Shown piece by piece: positions 33,483-45,156 of a DNA stretch of 64,000 bases. Origin of the DNA: Entamoeba invadens IP1 (lineage: Eukaryota > Evosea > Mastigamoebida > Endamoebidae); the NCBI RefSeq assembly GCF_000330505.1, contig NW_004191832.1:373309-437308 (forward strand), in the 5' to 3' direction. Numbering within the stretch: position 1 is the stretch's first letter; each line of letters starts with the position of its first letter. The position numbers and the translations under genes were made by a program. The notes beneath the pieces are model-generated. The model did not search any database. It worked only from the letters and a program-made list of their open reading frames with translations, and was not told the origin of the DNA.

Positions 33483-35518
33483 ACTTTAGCCCAAAAAAAC
33501 AATTATTTTTAATTGTTATATTAAACTAATAAACTGTACAATAATAAAAGTCAATTTACTAATATATTTGTTTTAATAATACAGTTAGACAAGTTTGCCT
33601 TAAATGGAATAGTTTGACTTAAATGGTTCAAATTAATGGTTTAAAAACTAATTATAATAGTAAACAGTGGGTTAAACTAGAAAATAATTAAATGGTTAAA
33701 TAGAATAATATTTAAATTATTATTAATTCTATTGTTTTATGTTACAATCTGATCTTGAAAAATAAAACCACGACACATGTTAAGTATTGTTTTGTATATT
33801 TCAATGTGTTTGTCTCGTTGAGTTCAAACGCGCCAAAACATGTGCCGCCTCATTCGGAAACGTTTGTATTACTTTATTTTTATTTTAATATGATAAATCA
33901 GCAATATTTCTTATCGCGATGGAAGAATACTACTTTTAACTTAATTAAATAATAATATCCATAAAAACGAATTCAACGCAAGGAAATTCTGCCAAACTTC
34001 CCAAGAGTGGGATTTATTAAGAATATCCGCTTGATTCTGGCCAATAAAAAGTGGACCCACTCTTTAAAGAGCATGTCTATCTTGTTTTTTGTTTGTTCTT
34101 GAGAAATGCTCAAATAATAGAGAACAACAAAAATAATAATTACACACTCTAGGGAAATTAGACTGTATTTAGAATTGAATTTGAAATGTTATGGTTACTT
34201 TATTTGACAAATTTTGACAAAACTTTATTGTTTGTGATCACATTAAAATGTTGGTGATGATCAAGATTGTGTGATAGTTTATAATTATCTTTACTTTTTT
34301 CATTGCTTTCTTATTCTTTATGTTGTGTGTTTGGGTTTTTGGCTTGCTTTTAATTATTCAATTTTTTATATAAACTTGATAATAAAAAAGCAATTAATTA
34401 GTTCAGGTTATAGTTCAAATTTTTATTATAATTAAATTATAATTTTTACCATTTAACCCAAACTTGTTTTATAAGTCAAACTTGTCATACTGTATTTATT
34501 TTAATCAGAATAACTATTTTAATTATCGTTGTTTTACTATTGTTATAATTAATATAAGTGTTGTTTATTTTGTTGGTTTTAAACAAAGTTTTTTAAAACG
34601 AAAAGCAATAAAATAGTTAATTATTTGAACAAATATTAGAGCAGCAACAAAGTTTTAAAATAAAATGATTTTAATACAAATTATATATCAAATTTTTTGA
34701 TGTTTGTTTATTTTGTGTTTTTTTTTCTATTTCTTAATAAAATATATTTTGTAAAACATTAAAAACTTATGATAAAATATTCGTTTTGTGTGATAAATAA
34801 ATTTTTATTTATATGTGTTTGTCATTTTTTATTGTTTTAAACATCTTGCAGTTTAACTTCACAATTTAAACACATTTTATTGTTTTTATACTTCTTTAGT
34901 GAAAAACACCCTTGGCAATGAGTTCCACTCATACACACTTTGAAATTACCAATTCATTTTAGCGTCTTATCAGCATTAAAAATCGTTATACAATTCCAAA
35001 CATGTGATTTTTTTTAACAATCAAAGCTTTATCTTTTTAAAAAACACTTGGTTTTATTAGTAGATTTTTTAATTTTTTATGTTTTAAATTTGCACATTAT
35101 TTTTTTATTGATAAAAACTCATGAACAAATATTTTAAAAGAATTATTTATTTTTAATTTGTTATTTATATTTAAAATGCATTCAGTGGCTGACTTGAATT
35201 CTCGACATTTTTATTACATACAGGATTTAATTCTTTATTGTTTAAATAAAATACATCAGAACAAAAGAACACTTAAACCAAATTTAACAAGTTTGAAAAT
35301 TGGTTTTATATTTTGAATTTTTTGAATTATTTTTGTAAAATTTGTTTTTTTAATGTTCAATTAACACAAGAGAAAAAAATACAAAATTGTTTTTGTTGAT
35401 TTTTTGAAGAGCCAATTGTATTAAATTAAAAAGTTTAATATTCAAATTATTTTTTATTGAAATATATTAAAAATATTTGTTTTACTCAAATTGGTGTTTT
35501 TTAATTTAAATTAAACTT
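33483..35518. other. A+T-rich intergenic stretch with one structured patch
   Basis: No gene is seen. At 33980-34070 a patch richer in G+C contains a 9-bp perfect stem (34003-34011 with 34056-34064, AAGAGTGGG and its complement); its nature is unknown. Confidence 0.4.
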
Positions 35519-35520
35519 TA

Positions 35521-36680
35521 CAGATAAAAGAAAATATGGGTGACAAGGATAAAATCGGTAATAAGAAATAATGTTTTATAAAACAAAAAAATATTATTAA
35601 CGTTTAAATAATAAGTAAATTGAACCAACACTTACTGTTGTAAACTTTATGCAAAAGTGTACAACACTTTTGCATAAATTGTTGTACACATTGTAACGCC
35701 TATTTCTTATCACTTAATGAACAATTCACAGAAGATTTAGGCTCTATAACAAAACCGAATAAAAGACTCATTAACTTTAAAGAAATAAGACACAACATTA
35801 AAATTTCAAAAAATAGAAAGAAAACAATCAATCAGCAACAAATGAAAGGATTATCTCGTCATTTCAAAGTAAAGGGATGGTTGCCTGTAATGTTGAAAGC
35901 GCTTCCACTTTTTTCATTGATACATAAAGTGTATTTCGACTTGTCAAATGGTTTTAGACCGTTTTTCCAGACAACACTATTCCACAATCAAACAACAATG
36001 ATTAAACTCACAGCCCCAACAACAACGTTAATGTCATTAACATTGCAGACATTAACTCCAAACAAAAAGAGATAATAAATGAAATCTTAGTCTGCCACAT
36101 CAAAGAGATGACAGATCTCATTGTGCTTGATCCATTTAACGAAGGTCTAAATAATCATATTCTTTCAAAAAAGTAAAAAAAAACTATGTAAAGAACAAAC
36201 CCGTTATAAAGAATTTGAAAATCTGTTCCCTCTTCTATCATCTCAACTTAACTCGTTGTAATTTAAAGTGTACAATGGCAATAATTGGAAGAGTGTCTGG
36301 CTTTCTATTGTCTTTGGTTAATTCAAGTGAGTTTTGTGGATGAGGGTTCGTGGTTTCAATGGTAATCATTTATTTTTATTATTGAAGTTCTTTTTATTAA
36401 GATCACCATTTTTCAGAAAAGCTTGAACACATTATTGCCCTTTTTGTGTTTTTTAAATTTACAGTCTTTTTTCCCCTTTATTCTTTTTGAAAACAACGAA
36501 AAAATGGCATAGGAGTGTTGTCACCTACTTTAATTTTACCAATTATTTATTGGGATCAAAAACCCGGATTAATAGAGAAATACAATTATTGAACTTTTTA
36601 CTTCTTCATAAAAACGGGTTATTTATATTTTGTCACTGATGGAGGATAAAGTCCTTGTCATTGACTTTATCCTCCATTTG
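35521..36680 (+). mobile_element. Internal-deletion derivative of pogo-like copy 2
   Basis: A 1.16-kb element flanked by TA (35519-35520 and 36681-36682). Its left end CAGATAAAAG and right end (read inwards CAAATGGAGGATAAAGTC) match the element at 31045-33480. The interior keeps the 5' leader and the 3' part of the parent: the segment at about 35850-36000 aligns with 32735-32880, and further 3' sequence matches up to GTCACCTACTTT near 36515. The whole transposase catalytic region is missing. Near the right end the motif GATAAAGTC..TTGTCA..GACTTTATCC forms an extra inverted repeat. This is a standard route to a non-autonomous element. Confidence 0.8.
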
Positions 36681-36845
36681 TATTATGCTACTCGAGGTTT
36701 TATTACAAAAAATAATCAGAATTTTAATAAAAATTGAGAAACAATTTAATCACATCTTTTGTCTATTCAACTTTAATTACCAAAAAGTCAAAAATACATT
36801 AAAATTAATTATTATAAATAGATGGATAAAAATAAATATCAAAAA

Positions 36846-36927
36846 GACAACGTGGCCGAGTGGTCCAATGCATATGACTCGAAATCATTTCTCATTTGAG
36901 GTGTTGGTTAAAATCCTGCCGTTGTCG
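36846..36927 (+). tRNA. tRNA-Ser(CGA)-like gene, possibly defective
   Basis: The acceptor stem GACAACG pairs perfectly with CGTTGTC. A long variable arm with stem CTCA/TGAG marks it as class II (Ser). The anticodon loop CTCGAAA gives CGA. Defects: one mismatch each in the D stem (GCC/TGC) and anticodon stem (T-T), a T stem with a T-T mismatch, and a T loop reading TTAAAAT where TTCAAAT is expected, i.e. the invariant C56 is missing. It may be a pseudogene or carry sequencing errors. The tRNA-Gly gene lies 72 bases downstream on the other strand. Confidence 0.6.
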
Positions 36928-36999
36928 TTTTATTATTACCATTTTGAAAGAAGAGAACATAAACCCATCAAATGTTGTGTTATTAAATATAATAAAAAG

Positions 37000-37070
37000 T
37001 GCATTTGCCGGGACTCGAACCCGGATCTCCACCTTGGAAGGGTGGAATTCTGCCCTTAGACCACAAATGC
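37000..37070 (-). tRNA. tRNA-Gly(UCC)
   Basis: 71 bases. Acceptor stem GCATTTG/CAAATGC with discriminator A, anticodon stem CCACC/GGTGG with loop CTTCCAA (anticodon TCC), and a perfect T arm CCGGG-TTCGAGT-CCCGG. No intron. This is the healthy member of the Ser-Gly pair; a decayed copy of the pair lies at 44930-45156. Confidence 0.93.
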
Positions 37071-37391
37071 TTCTTATTTTTAATAATTAATAAAGACTCT
37101 TTATTTCACATAATTTGAATCATTGATAAAACAAAATCAATGGATTGTATCGTGTAATACTCGATACATAATTAGTTGTAATCGAGTTTTAAATAATCAT
37201 CAACAAAAATAATGGACATTATAATTAATCAATACACCATTTTGGTTTTTTATATTTCGAATACTACTTGGTGTTGACCTACTTTTATATCGTGTTTGTT
37301 CAGGATAATTCTTTTTTATCTGTTTATACTTTAAATGTTGAGGGGGGTATGAATTGGGAATTTTAACAGATTAATATATCGATGATAAAAA

Positions 37392-37474
37392 TGGTCCCGG
37401 CGGGGATCGAACCCGCGACCCTCGCATAACTCTATTCTATAAGTACGATGCACTACCGACTGTGCTACGGGGCC
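37392..37474 (-). tRNA. tRNA-Ile(UAU) with a 10-base intron
   Basis: The anticodon stem is TCGTA/TGCGA (one G-T pair), and the region between the strands is 17 bases: CTTATA, then a 10-base insert GAATAGAGTT, then A. This places an intron at the canonical 37/38 position and leaves anticodon TAT. T arm GCGGG-TTCGATC-CCCGC is perfect. The acceptor stem GGCCCCG/CGGGACC has one C-A mismatch at the third pair. Intron-containing tRNA-Ile(UAU) is known in Entamoeba, which supports the organism call. Confidence 0.9.
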
Positions 37475-39039
37475 TTCTTAAATAAAAAAACTTCATTATA
37501 AAGTTTAAGTCACATATTATTAATTATAATTATTATTTTTACTTCAATTGTTAAACTAAATCGAAAATGATGTTGTTTTTGTAATAAATCAAATTTTGAA
37601 GTTTTTAGAAATACTCAACTTTTTCAATTGGACATTTTAAACAAAACCAAAATTTATAAACTTTATATATATGTCAATACATTTTATAGTGTAAAATTAT
37701 ATTGTTTATCGCGATATCTATTTTAATAATAATTTCAATAATTTATTTAACAACACAATTCATCAATAATAATATAGTGTTATTGTTTTTTGTATATTTT
37801 AATCGGTTTTATTGTCAATGTTTAAGGTTGATGTTATTATTTTTTGGGTATCAATAATAATATAAATTTAAATTAATACAATTATAATGAAAGTTTTTAA
37901 TAATGTGGTTGTATATTGTTCAATTTTGTTTGTTTTATTTTAAACAAATATAACACAATGTTTTATCATTGAAGGAGAAATTTGTATTACTTTTACATCA
38001 ACAAACAATAATAATTTTATAAAATTGATAATATATATTTTCGTTCTTGTTCTTTATTTAATAAGGTGGCTTAATATAAGGAATCTAATAGTACCAATAA
38101 AACACACAAATAATATTTTAAAGAGTTTGAATATAAAAATATGTTTCAAAATTTATTTTTGTTTTAAATTCGAACTACAGTTAATTAATTGGTGTTAAAA
38201 TAAATTAAAAATTTTCACAATAAAACACATAAAGATACTAAATCATTTTTTTGGTTTATGACAATAACAATTATTGATATCATGAAAACTAAATATTTAG
38301 TCTAATATTGGTTGTGAATAAAATAAATTAATTTTAAAGTCAGTTTCATGTTTATTTGAAAAAGTTGTTTGTTTGGTTGAAACTATTAATAATAAACAAT
38401 AAAATTATAATCCTTGTAATTTTTTTCAAAATAGAACAAATTGGACATTTCAAATGTTATACAAATAAAAAACTAACAATGATTTTATGTATTTTAAATA
38501 ATATATTCATCAACAAGTAAATTTTTGAAAATTTTAAAAAATGAAGTAACAAAAATAGTTGATAAAAAGTCTATTTTTATAACTAATTACTCAAATTTGT
38601 AATTGATAATAATAATTATTTAATTGATTTTGAGGTACTAAAACTGGAATGTATTAGATTTACCAACTGTTATTTGACAAACTTTTTAATAGATTTTTCC
38701 AAATTCAAATTTGTCAGTGTAAATTTAATTTGTTAATATGTTTTATAATATTCTAAATGTGTTTAATTGTAACATTCTGTGTAAAATTAATTTATTGCAC
38801 AAATTACTATTTTATAATACTTTTTATATAAATATATTTATAGTCAAAATTTTGGGTATAAATTATAATTAAATTTGTCAAGAATATCGTTAATTATATA
38901 AACCATTTAATTTTAATAAAATAACATTTAATTTTATTAAAAATCTTTTGTGGTTATTTAAAATATATTATTTATTTTATTAGTATTATTATATAATTAT
39001 TATAATTATTATAAAAATGTTCTATTTGTTGTATGGAAA
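37475..39039. other. A+T-rich intergenic stretch
   Basis: No feature is recognised. Confidence 0.5.
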
Positions 39040-39041
39040 TA

Positions 39042-40196
39042 CAGTGAAAATATGTCTGAAAATGACGGGAAAATAGTTTAAAAATGACAGATTTTATTTT
39101 AAAAGGACAAGATTTTTAATAAAAAGGATAAAAATCATAAAAAGTGATGGAGAATTGTTTTAAAAAGGACAGGTATTTTTATTGAAAAGGACAGGATTTT
39201 TGATAAAAAGGACGAATTTAGAAAAAAATGATGATTTTCATGAAAAAGGACAGGAATTTATTATAAAAAGGATGGGATTTTTGTTAAAAGGATGGATTTA
39301 AAGAAAATGTGACAGCCATTTTTTTGAAAAAGGATAACATTTTTAACAAAAGGATGGATTTTTTGATAAAATATAATTTATTTACGAATTTTTTCCCGAT
39401 TTTACACATAAAACAAAAACAATTTGAAATTACAAGTCTTTTTATATGCTTTTGCCCAAATTTCATGCGACATCTCTCCATCGACGCTATTACTTCAGCT
39501 GGTTAAATTAAATCCATTTTTATTTTTTCAAGAAGATCGCCAAGGCCAGTCCAAATATGTATGTCATTTTCTACACGCCTTTTCCAAAAACCAAAAATAG
39601 TTTCTATCAGGTTGAGTTCAGTGCTGTAGGCTGCGTTATAAACAACTGAATGGTGAGTGTTAGTTAATGGTTCCCTCAAATGGTTGTGTATAGTTCAATT
39701 GTCACACTAAAACACTGCTGAAATGTTGTTGTTGTCACAATGTTTCATCAATGCCATAAAATATCTATTAAGTCTTCCTCTTTTTCTCCAAGTAGCTTAA
39801 AAAAATAAAAAGTGTTTTAGATTCAACCTGGCGCTGTTGTTCATTTATTTGGATAATTGGTGGATTTTCAATAAATTCATCCCTTGTTATCGGGTCTCTG
39901 GCGTCGATAGAAGTCAAAGATTGTGACATTTAAATCAATTATTAAGATTAAGATTTAAAATTGTGTTAAAACACTCTTTCTTATTATGATTTAATTATTC
40001 ATTATCAGATTTATTTTTTTAAACTTGATTATGGTATTTTAATTGTTTTTGTTTTATGTGTAAAATCGGGAAAATTCGGAAATAAATTATATTTTATTAA
40101 AAAATCCATCCTTTTTGTTAAAAATGTTATCCTTTTAAAATAAAATCTGTCATTTTATAAACTATTTTCCCATCATTTTCATACATATTTTCACTG
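39042..40196 (-). mobile_element. Non-autonomous Tc1/mariner-type element with G/A-rich subterminal repeats
   Basis: A 1.16-kb element flanked by TA (39040-39041 and 40197-40198). Both ends start CAGTGAAAATATGT when read inwards, and the similarity continues for about 80 bp with small gaps (GGGAAAATAGTTTA, then AAATGACAGATTTTATTTTAAAAGGA). Inside the left end (about 39085-39365) a unit of 20-30 bases built on AAAAGGACAGGATTTTT is repeated about ten times with variation. A decayed transposase fragment lies on the minus strand in the middle. Confidence 0.75.
39500..39730 (-). pseudogene. Tc1/mariner transposase C-terminal remnant
   Basis: Minus-strand translation gives a segment starting with Asp-Asn, then a TGA stop, then TIHNH, and after about 20 residues YNAAYSTELNLIETIFGFWKRR. 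The latter is the (S/T)-x-x-LN-x-IE motif with the catalytic Glu of DDE_3 transposases, and the former is the usual DNxxxH motif around the second Asp, now interrupted by a stop. The rest of the enzyme is missing, so the enclosing element depends on a related autonomous copy. Confidence 0.65.
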
Positions 40197-40389
40197 TAAT
40201 AATAATGTTAAATTTTGGATATTATGTAATTAATTAAATATTGATCAATATAAAATGAATTATAAATTTGTTTAATGTATTTAAAGTTTAAGTCATATAA
40301 AATTTTGCATAAAATACACTTATTTTATTTTTTTGAGTTTATATTTAAATATTTAATCATAGTATTTTACACTTTTCAAAACAAATGTA

Positions 40390-41202
40390 AACTGTATGCC
40401 AAAAGTCGGTACTTTACCAATTATTAGTGGAAACCCTTTTATAATAAATTCCCGTTTTTTAAAGTTTTTTTGTTGTTTTCATTTATAATTTCCATTTGAA
40501 AAAAAGAAAAAACAGTACCGACTTTTTAACCCTCAAAACCAATACAGTTATAAATTTCAATTAAAATTTCGGGATTTTAACAAAAAATTAGAACAAACTT
40601 GTCCGATTTTCTGAGACTGTTATTCAGTCTTTTTCACTGTTGAGATTCTCAAAAAATCGGCATTTTTGCCTTTTGGTAATGGACGAGTAGTTTGAATGGG
40701 TGAGATAACCGTATTTTACCTCTCACATTACGACTCTCCCCCACTTCAAAATACACAATAAATCGTTCTAACTTGTTGTTATTTTATGGTTGTCTCTTTA
40801 AAAAAAACAAACTTTGAAACACTACACATATTAAATGGTTATTTTTATTTTCAATAATCTTTTCTTTGTGTTGTAAGTGTTAATGAAATTGAAAGATTTT
40901 TATTATTTGTTGGATCATTAACATTTTCTTTTGAAAAGAGAAAAAGTCGGTTTTACTCACGGCAAAAACAACCATATGGTCAAGCAAAATTTTTGAAGAA
41001 GTAAGTTATTTGATATTTTCCTTGTTATTTTTTATTTAATTTTTTAGCTTGGTCTAAATTCAAGGTTCAGTCAAGTTTGTTTTTTAAAAAATAAGAGGGA
41101 AAAAAATAAGCAAAAAAACGATGTCAAACAAAATGAAAAATATTTGGAATCATTTACTTCAAAAAGTCGGGTCCTTTCGGTACCGACTTTTGAAAAACAG
41201 TT
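40390..41202. mobile_element. 813-bp non-autonomous TA-flanked element (MITE-like)
   Basis: Flanked by TA (40388-40389 and 41203-41204). The left end is AACTGTATGCCAAAAGTCGG and the right end, read inwards, AACTGTTTTTCAAAAGTCGG, then GTAC. The heptamer AAGTCGG or its complement recurs inside (near 40404, 40516, 40946, 41164 and 41183). No ORF. It is a third, distinct TIR family of Tc1/mariner type. Confidence 0.7.
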
Positions 41203-41204
41203 TA

Positions 41205-44081
41205 CAATAATAAATTGTAACATTTGTTAATAATATATAATTATTGTTTTGTTAAATATGTAAGTATTATATTATAAATGATATTAACTATTACAAGATT
41301 GAAAATAATTTTAATAATATATTTTTTGATAATATAATATTTAAATATATTTATAATATAATACAGTTATTTTTACATCGTTTCAAACAATTATTGTAAG
41401 ATAATACATTTTATTATTAATCAAATATTTGAGTGGATATTGAAATAATTGTCATCTTTTTAATTAAAGATCAATTAAACAAAATTTTATTATTTTTGAG
41501 TGTTACCTTATCGTTCAAAAATAACAATTTGTTGATTGTTATTAAAATATAGGAAACAAAACTTAAAGTTCAATAAATAGATTAAAATAAAAAATAAAAT
41601 AAGTTGAATTGATAAAATATTGTTTTTAATTGTATTTTAAAAAAATATAACAACTTAAATCGACATTTTCATTTATATACAAACATTTAAAACGTTTTGT
41701 ATATTGTTGTTTCCGTAACATATAAATTAAATCCGTTAATATTTATTAAAAGGAAAAAGGGTTTTTATTTTCCTTAATTCGTAAATTTTTAGGAAATAAT
41801 TTAAATAAATAAGTATCATAAAATCAAAGTATGAGTGATACATTTGAAATGAATAACACGAATCATGTTATTTTAATCAAAGATTAAAATATTATCATAA
41901 ATATTTATGATAAATAAAAAAATTTAGGAAAAATATAATTTTAAAGGAATAAAATAAATGATTATAAGTTTAAGTTATTGTCGTAAAAAATTGAATATAT
42001 AAGCAAGAATTAAAAAAAACAAAATTAAATTGAATACAACAAGTAACATAACTCAAGTTGTGTTAAAAAAGGGAATTTATTTTACACGTTTCGCGGGTAA
42101 AAAACGGAGATGAATGAATTCAAGTTGAATGTCAACTAATTGAATCAAATAAGACAAACACGAGTATCTTGGCGTTAATGAAATACAATACATAAACAAC
42201 TTGAAAATTGTATTTAAAACGGATTGGACTTTCCTGTTAAATGAAAACGATTGAAATCGCTCAATTGAGAAGCATTACTTGAAGTAACTGTTACTAATTT
42301 CGTCTTGAGTCGTTGAATGATAAACGCACTTTTTGTTCGGAAATGAAAATTTGAATGCCATTGGATTGAGTCGATTTATGATATAGAAAATGTAGAAAAT
42401 GTACTATAATTTCTGCGAGATGCTACGTGAATATTAAGCATCGAAAAAGCAATCTATGTAACATGAAACAAATATTTAGAAACTTCGAAAAAAATCATTT
42501 TTCATTGTGGAGGTTGAATAATCAATCAAAAAAAAGAAATGTACAGTTAACAAAACAAATTTGAAGGTATATTTACCTCTTGAACAAAATATTTACTAAA
42601 GGAAAAAAATGATTTTCTTACAACGGATTTTTGGTTCAACTACAATAATCTATACAACGAGGAAACTAAATGAAAGTGCAAGTTTGGCTCTTCAATATTG
42701 ATGTTTCATCACAGATGTTGTTAGAAAAAAAAAGACACTTTGAAACGTATTATTTCTCTCGATTAAAAAGTTACAAAAGGACAAGATTAATGATTTCATC
42801 ATTATGAAAAGTGTGACCGGCTTCCCGTTGAAAATGTATTAGGATAAAAACATATCAACAACAATGATAAAAAATAAAACAAATAAATAATTTGCAATAT
42901 TGATAATATAAAATAACTAAAAACAATTAATTTGAAAAAAAAATATAATTGAATAAATTATTTAATAAAAATATAATATTATTTTGGAATAAAAAACAAT
43001 TAAAATAATAATGTGTGAGAGTGTGTGAGAGTGTGTGAGAGTGGTTTATGATATAACTATATTTTTTGTATACAGATATAATAAATTTAAAAATAATACT
43101 TTCAAATTCAAAAATGTTTTTATATTATTTAAAATCTATTTTAAAAAATATACCTATTATATAAATAATTTTTTTAAATTTTATTATTTTTTACATTTTG
43201 TTTTGTTTTATTTGATGATATTTTAATTAAAACGGAAAATTATTAAAATCAAATCCAAAATTTGTTATTTGTTTTGTTTTATATAAGTTTAATGTAATAT
43301 AAATTTTTCAAACATTGTTGTTTTTACATATTATCAAATCAACAAAACTTTTTTATTATTTTGTAAAAATGTTATATTCATTTTAAGTATTAAATCATAT
43401 AAAATTAAACATTTGTTTCAAAAACATACATCTTTATATAATTAATCAATAATTATTTATTAAATAAGTATTTTTATTACAAAGTATAAACTGTTAAATA
43501 TAATCACAAAAACGGATATCCTTGTCTTATTATTTTAACTTTCAATAATTGTAAATAAATTAGAATAACAATGAATTGTTATAGAAAAATTGTAAGACTA
43601 TTAAAATTAAATTTGTCATTAAAATTATTATTTTATTATAAAATTATATACATTAATTATAGATTAAATTATTATATAATTTATTTTAGTTTCAATGGTC
43701 TCTTGTAACATTTTTATTATACTTACTTTAATTTCAATTGGAAATATACAAAAATCAAAAAAAATCCAATATAAAACAATATTAATGTTCTAAAAAATAG
43801 AACAATCTTTATTAAAATAAAAATATTTTAAATGTAAAATACAAACAAAAAATATCAAACAAATAAACAAATAATTTTTAACAGCAATACTTTTTAAATT
43901 GTTAAGTATAATTATACATATAGTAAAAATAATATGTATATTCAACAACATTTTATCATTGAAAATATCATTTCAATATTAACTCAATATTATTTAATAT
44001 TGAATAAGGTACATTATTTGAATTGACAATAATATTACATATCTCAACTATTTCACCTTAACAAAATAAAAAACTCTTCAA
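41205..44081. other. Long intergenic region
   Basis: Mostly low-complexity A+T-rich sequence. From about 41990 to 42850 the composition is more complex and purine-rich on the plus strand and looks like decayed coding sequence, but no family could be read in any frame. A microsatellite is listed separately. Confidence 0.4.
43012..43042. repeat. Microsatellite, three copies of GTGTGTGAGA
   Basis: Three adjacent copies of a 10-base unit, the first slightly truncated, in otherwise A+T-only sequence. Confidence 0.9.
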
Positions 44082-44279
44082 TTAAGGAAATGAGACTGCA
44101 TTAAAAGCACATGCCTCTTCACATGCGTGACACTCAATACAATCATCTGGTCTTGCAACGATTGATTTGTTGTTTTGCAGTTCGAGGACGTTAGCAGGAC
44201 ATGCTGATACACAAGCACCGCATCCAGTACAGTTGTCTGTGTTAATTGTTGGTGGCATTTGGTGAATATCAATTTTCAT
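44082..44279 (-). CDS. 2[4Fe-4S] ferredoxin
   Basis: A small soluble electron carrier, 65 residues from the ATG at 44279. Two CxxCxxCxxxC motifs, at Cys 17, 20, 23, 27 and Cys 47, 50, 53, 57, would each bind a [4Fe-4S] cluster in the bacterial-type dicluster arrangement. The first is followed by Pro; the second lacks the usual Pro after its last Cys. In anaerobic Entamoeba, ferredoxins accept electrons from pyruvate:ferredoxin oxidoreductase. An ATG ten codons upstream (44309) is in frame, but the encoded extension (HLIGLYKQN) is atypical and Entamoeba 5' leaders are short, so 44279 is preferred; TATATAAA lies just upstream of it. The gene looks intact and stands alone between long A+T-rich stretches. 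Confidence 0.9.
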   Translation of the reverse strand: MKIDIHQMPPTINTDNCTGCGACVSACPANVLELQNNKSIVARPDDCIECHACEEACAFNAVSFP

Positions 44280-44309
44280 ATTTTGTTTATATAGCCCAAT
44301 TAAATGCAA

Positions 44310-44929
44310 ACAATAAATGACATAATTAAGTGAAAAAAGAACATCTGGTGAATTTTTAGTGATTAATTCTATTCATAATTATTTCATTTTTATTTAAATG
44401 GTTTTAATTAAATATATAAATGTTATGATTTTAATTGTTAATGGTATTGTATGATTTTAAAAATTACAACACATCAATAGAGTTGGTGGTTGATGGCAAA
44501 TTAATACAAATGATTATTTATTCTTAATATTCACATCATTATCATCACTAAAAATGTTATTTTATTTTTTTATTCAATTAAAATTTGATCACTTATTTTA
44601 CATCACAAATTATATATATATATTAATATGTGCCAGAAATAGTTTGACATGTTTATTATAATTTTAATCATTTAATAAAATAAAACATGTATTAAAATAA
44701 TAAAAGGTTTTTTACACAAATCAACTATATACATAAATTTAATTTTATTCATAATTTGATGAGTAATAATATTATTGCCAATATTTAATTGAACAATATT
44801 ATGTTTTTCGTTGTATATTCATATATATATATTGTTAAGTTTGATTATATTGTAACTATACTTATACAATAAAGCAAAATGATATAATCTCAACAACATT
44901 ATAATAATTATCTATTTAAATGTAAAATA
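44310..44929. other. A+T-rich upstream region of the ferredoxin gene
   Basis: No other feature is recognised. Confidence 0.4.
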
Positions 44930-45011
44930 GACATCTTGGACAAGTGGTCCAAAACGGAAACATATACATAACCCCTCATTTAAGGCCTAATTTCAAATCT
45001 TGCAGTTGTAA
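44930..45011 (+). pseudogene. Decayed tRNA-Ser copy
   Basis: Aligns over its length with the tRNA-Ser-like gene at 36846-36927 (GACA-C-T, then TGGTCCAA in the D arm and CCTCATTTAAGG in the variable arm), but the acceptor, anticodon and T stems no longer pair. A tRNA-Gly-like copy follows on the other strand at similar spacing, so the pair was duplicated as a unit. Confidence 0.65.
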
Positions 45012-45085
45012 TTTTTCTTTTTAATTCAGATTTCATAAAAAAGATTTCAAATAGTTTGTTGACAATCTTAAGAATACAACTAAAG

Positions 45086-45156
45086 TATATTTGCCGGGAC
45101 TCGAACCCGGATCTCAACCTTGAAAGGGTGGAATACTGATCTCAGACCACAGATGC
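45086..45156 (-). pseudogene. Decayed tRNA-Gly copy, anticodon changed to UUC
   Basis: Same length as the tRNA-Gly gene at 37000-37070 and with an identical T arm, but with two acceptor-stem mismatches, an anticodon-stem mismatch (CCACC/GGTTG) and loop CTTTCAA, so the anticodon would be TTC (Glu). The intact T arm (internal promoter B box) could still allow transcription, but a functional tRNA is unlikely. Confidence 0.75.

Noticed and set aside
39085..39365. Regularly repeated GGACAGGATTTTT units as a CRISPR array
   Set aside because: Units are degenerate, unevenly spaced, without unique spacers, in a eukaryotic genome and inside transposon ends.
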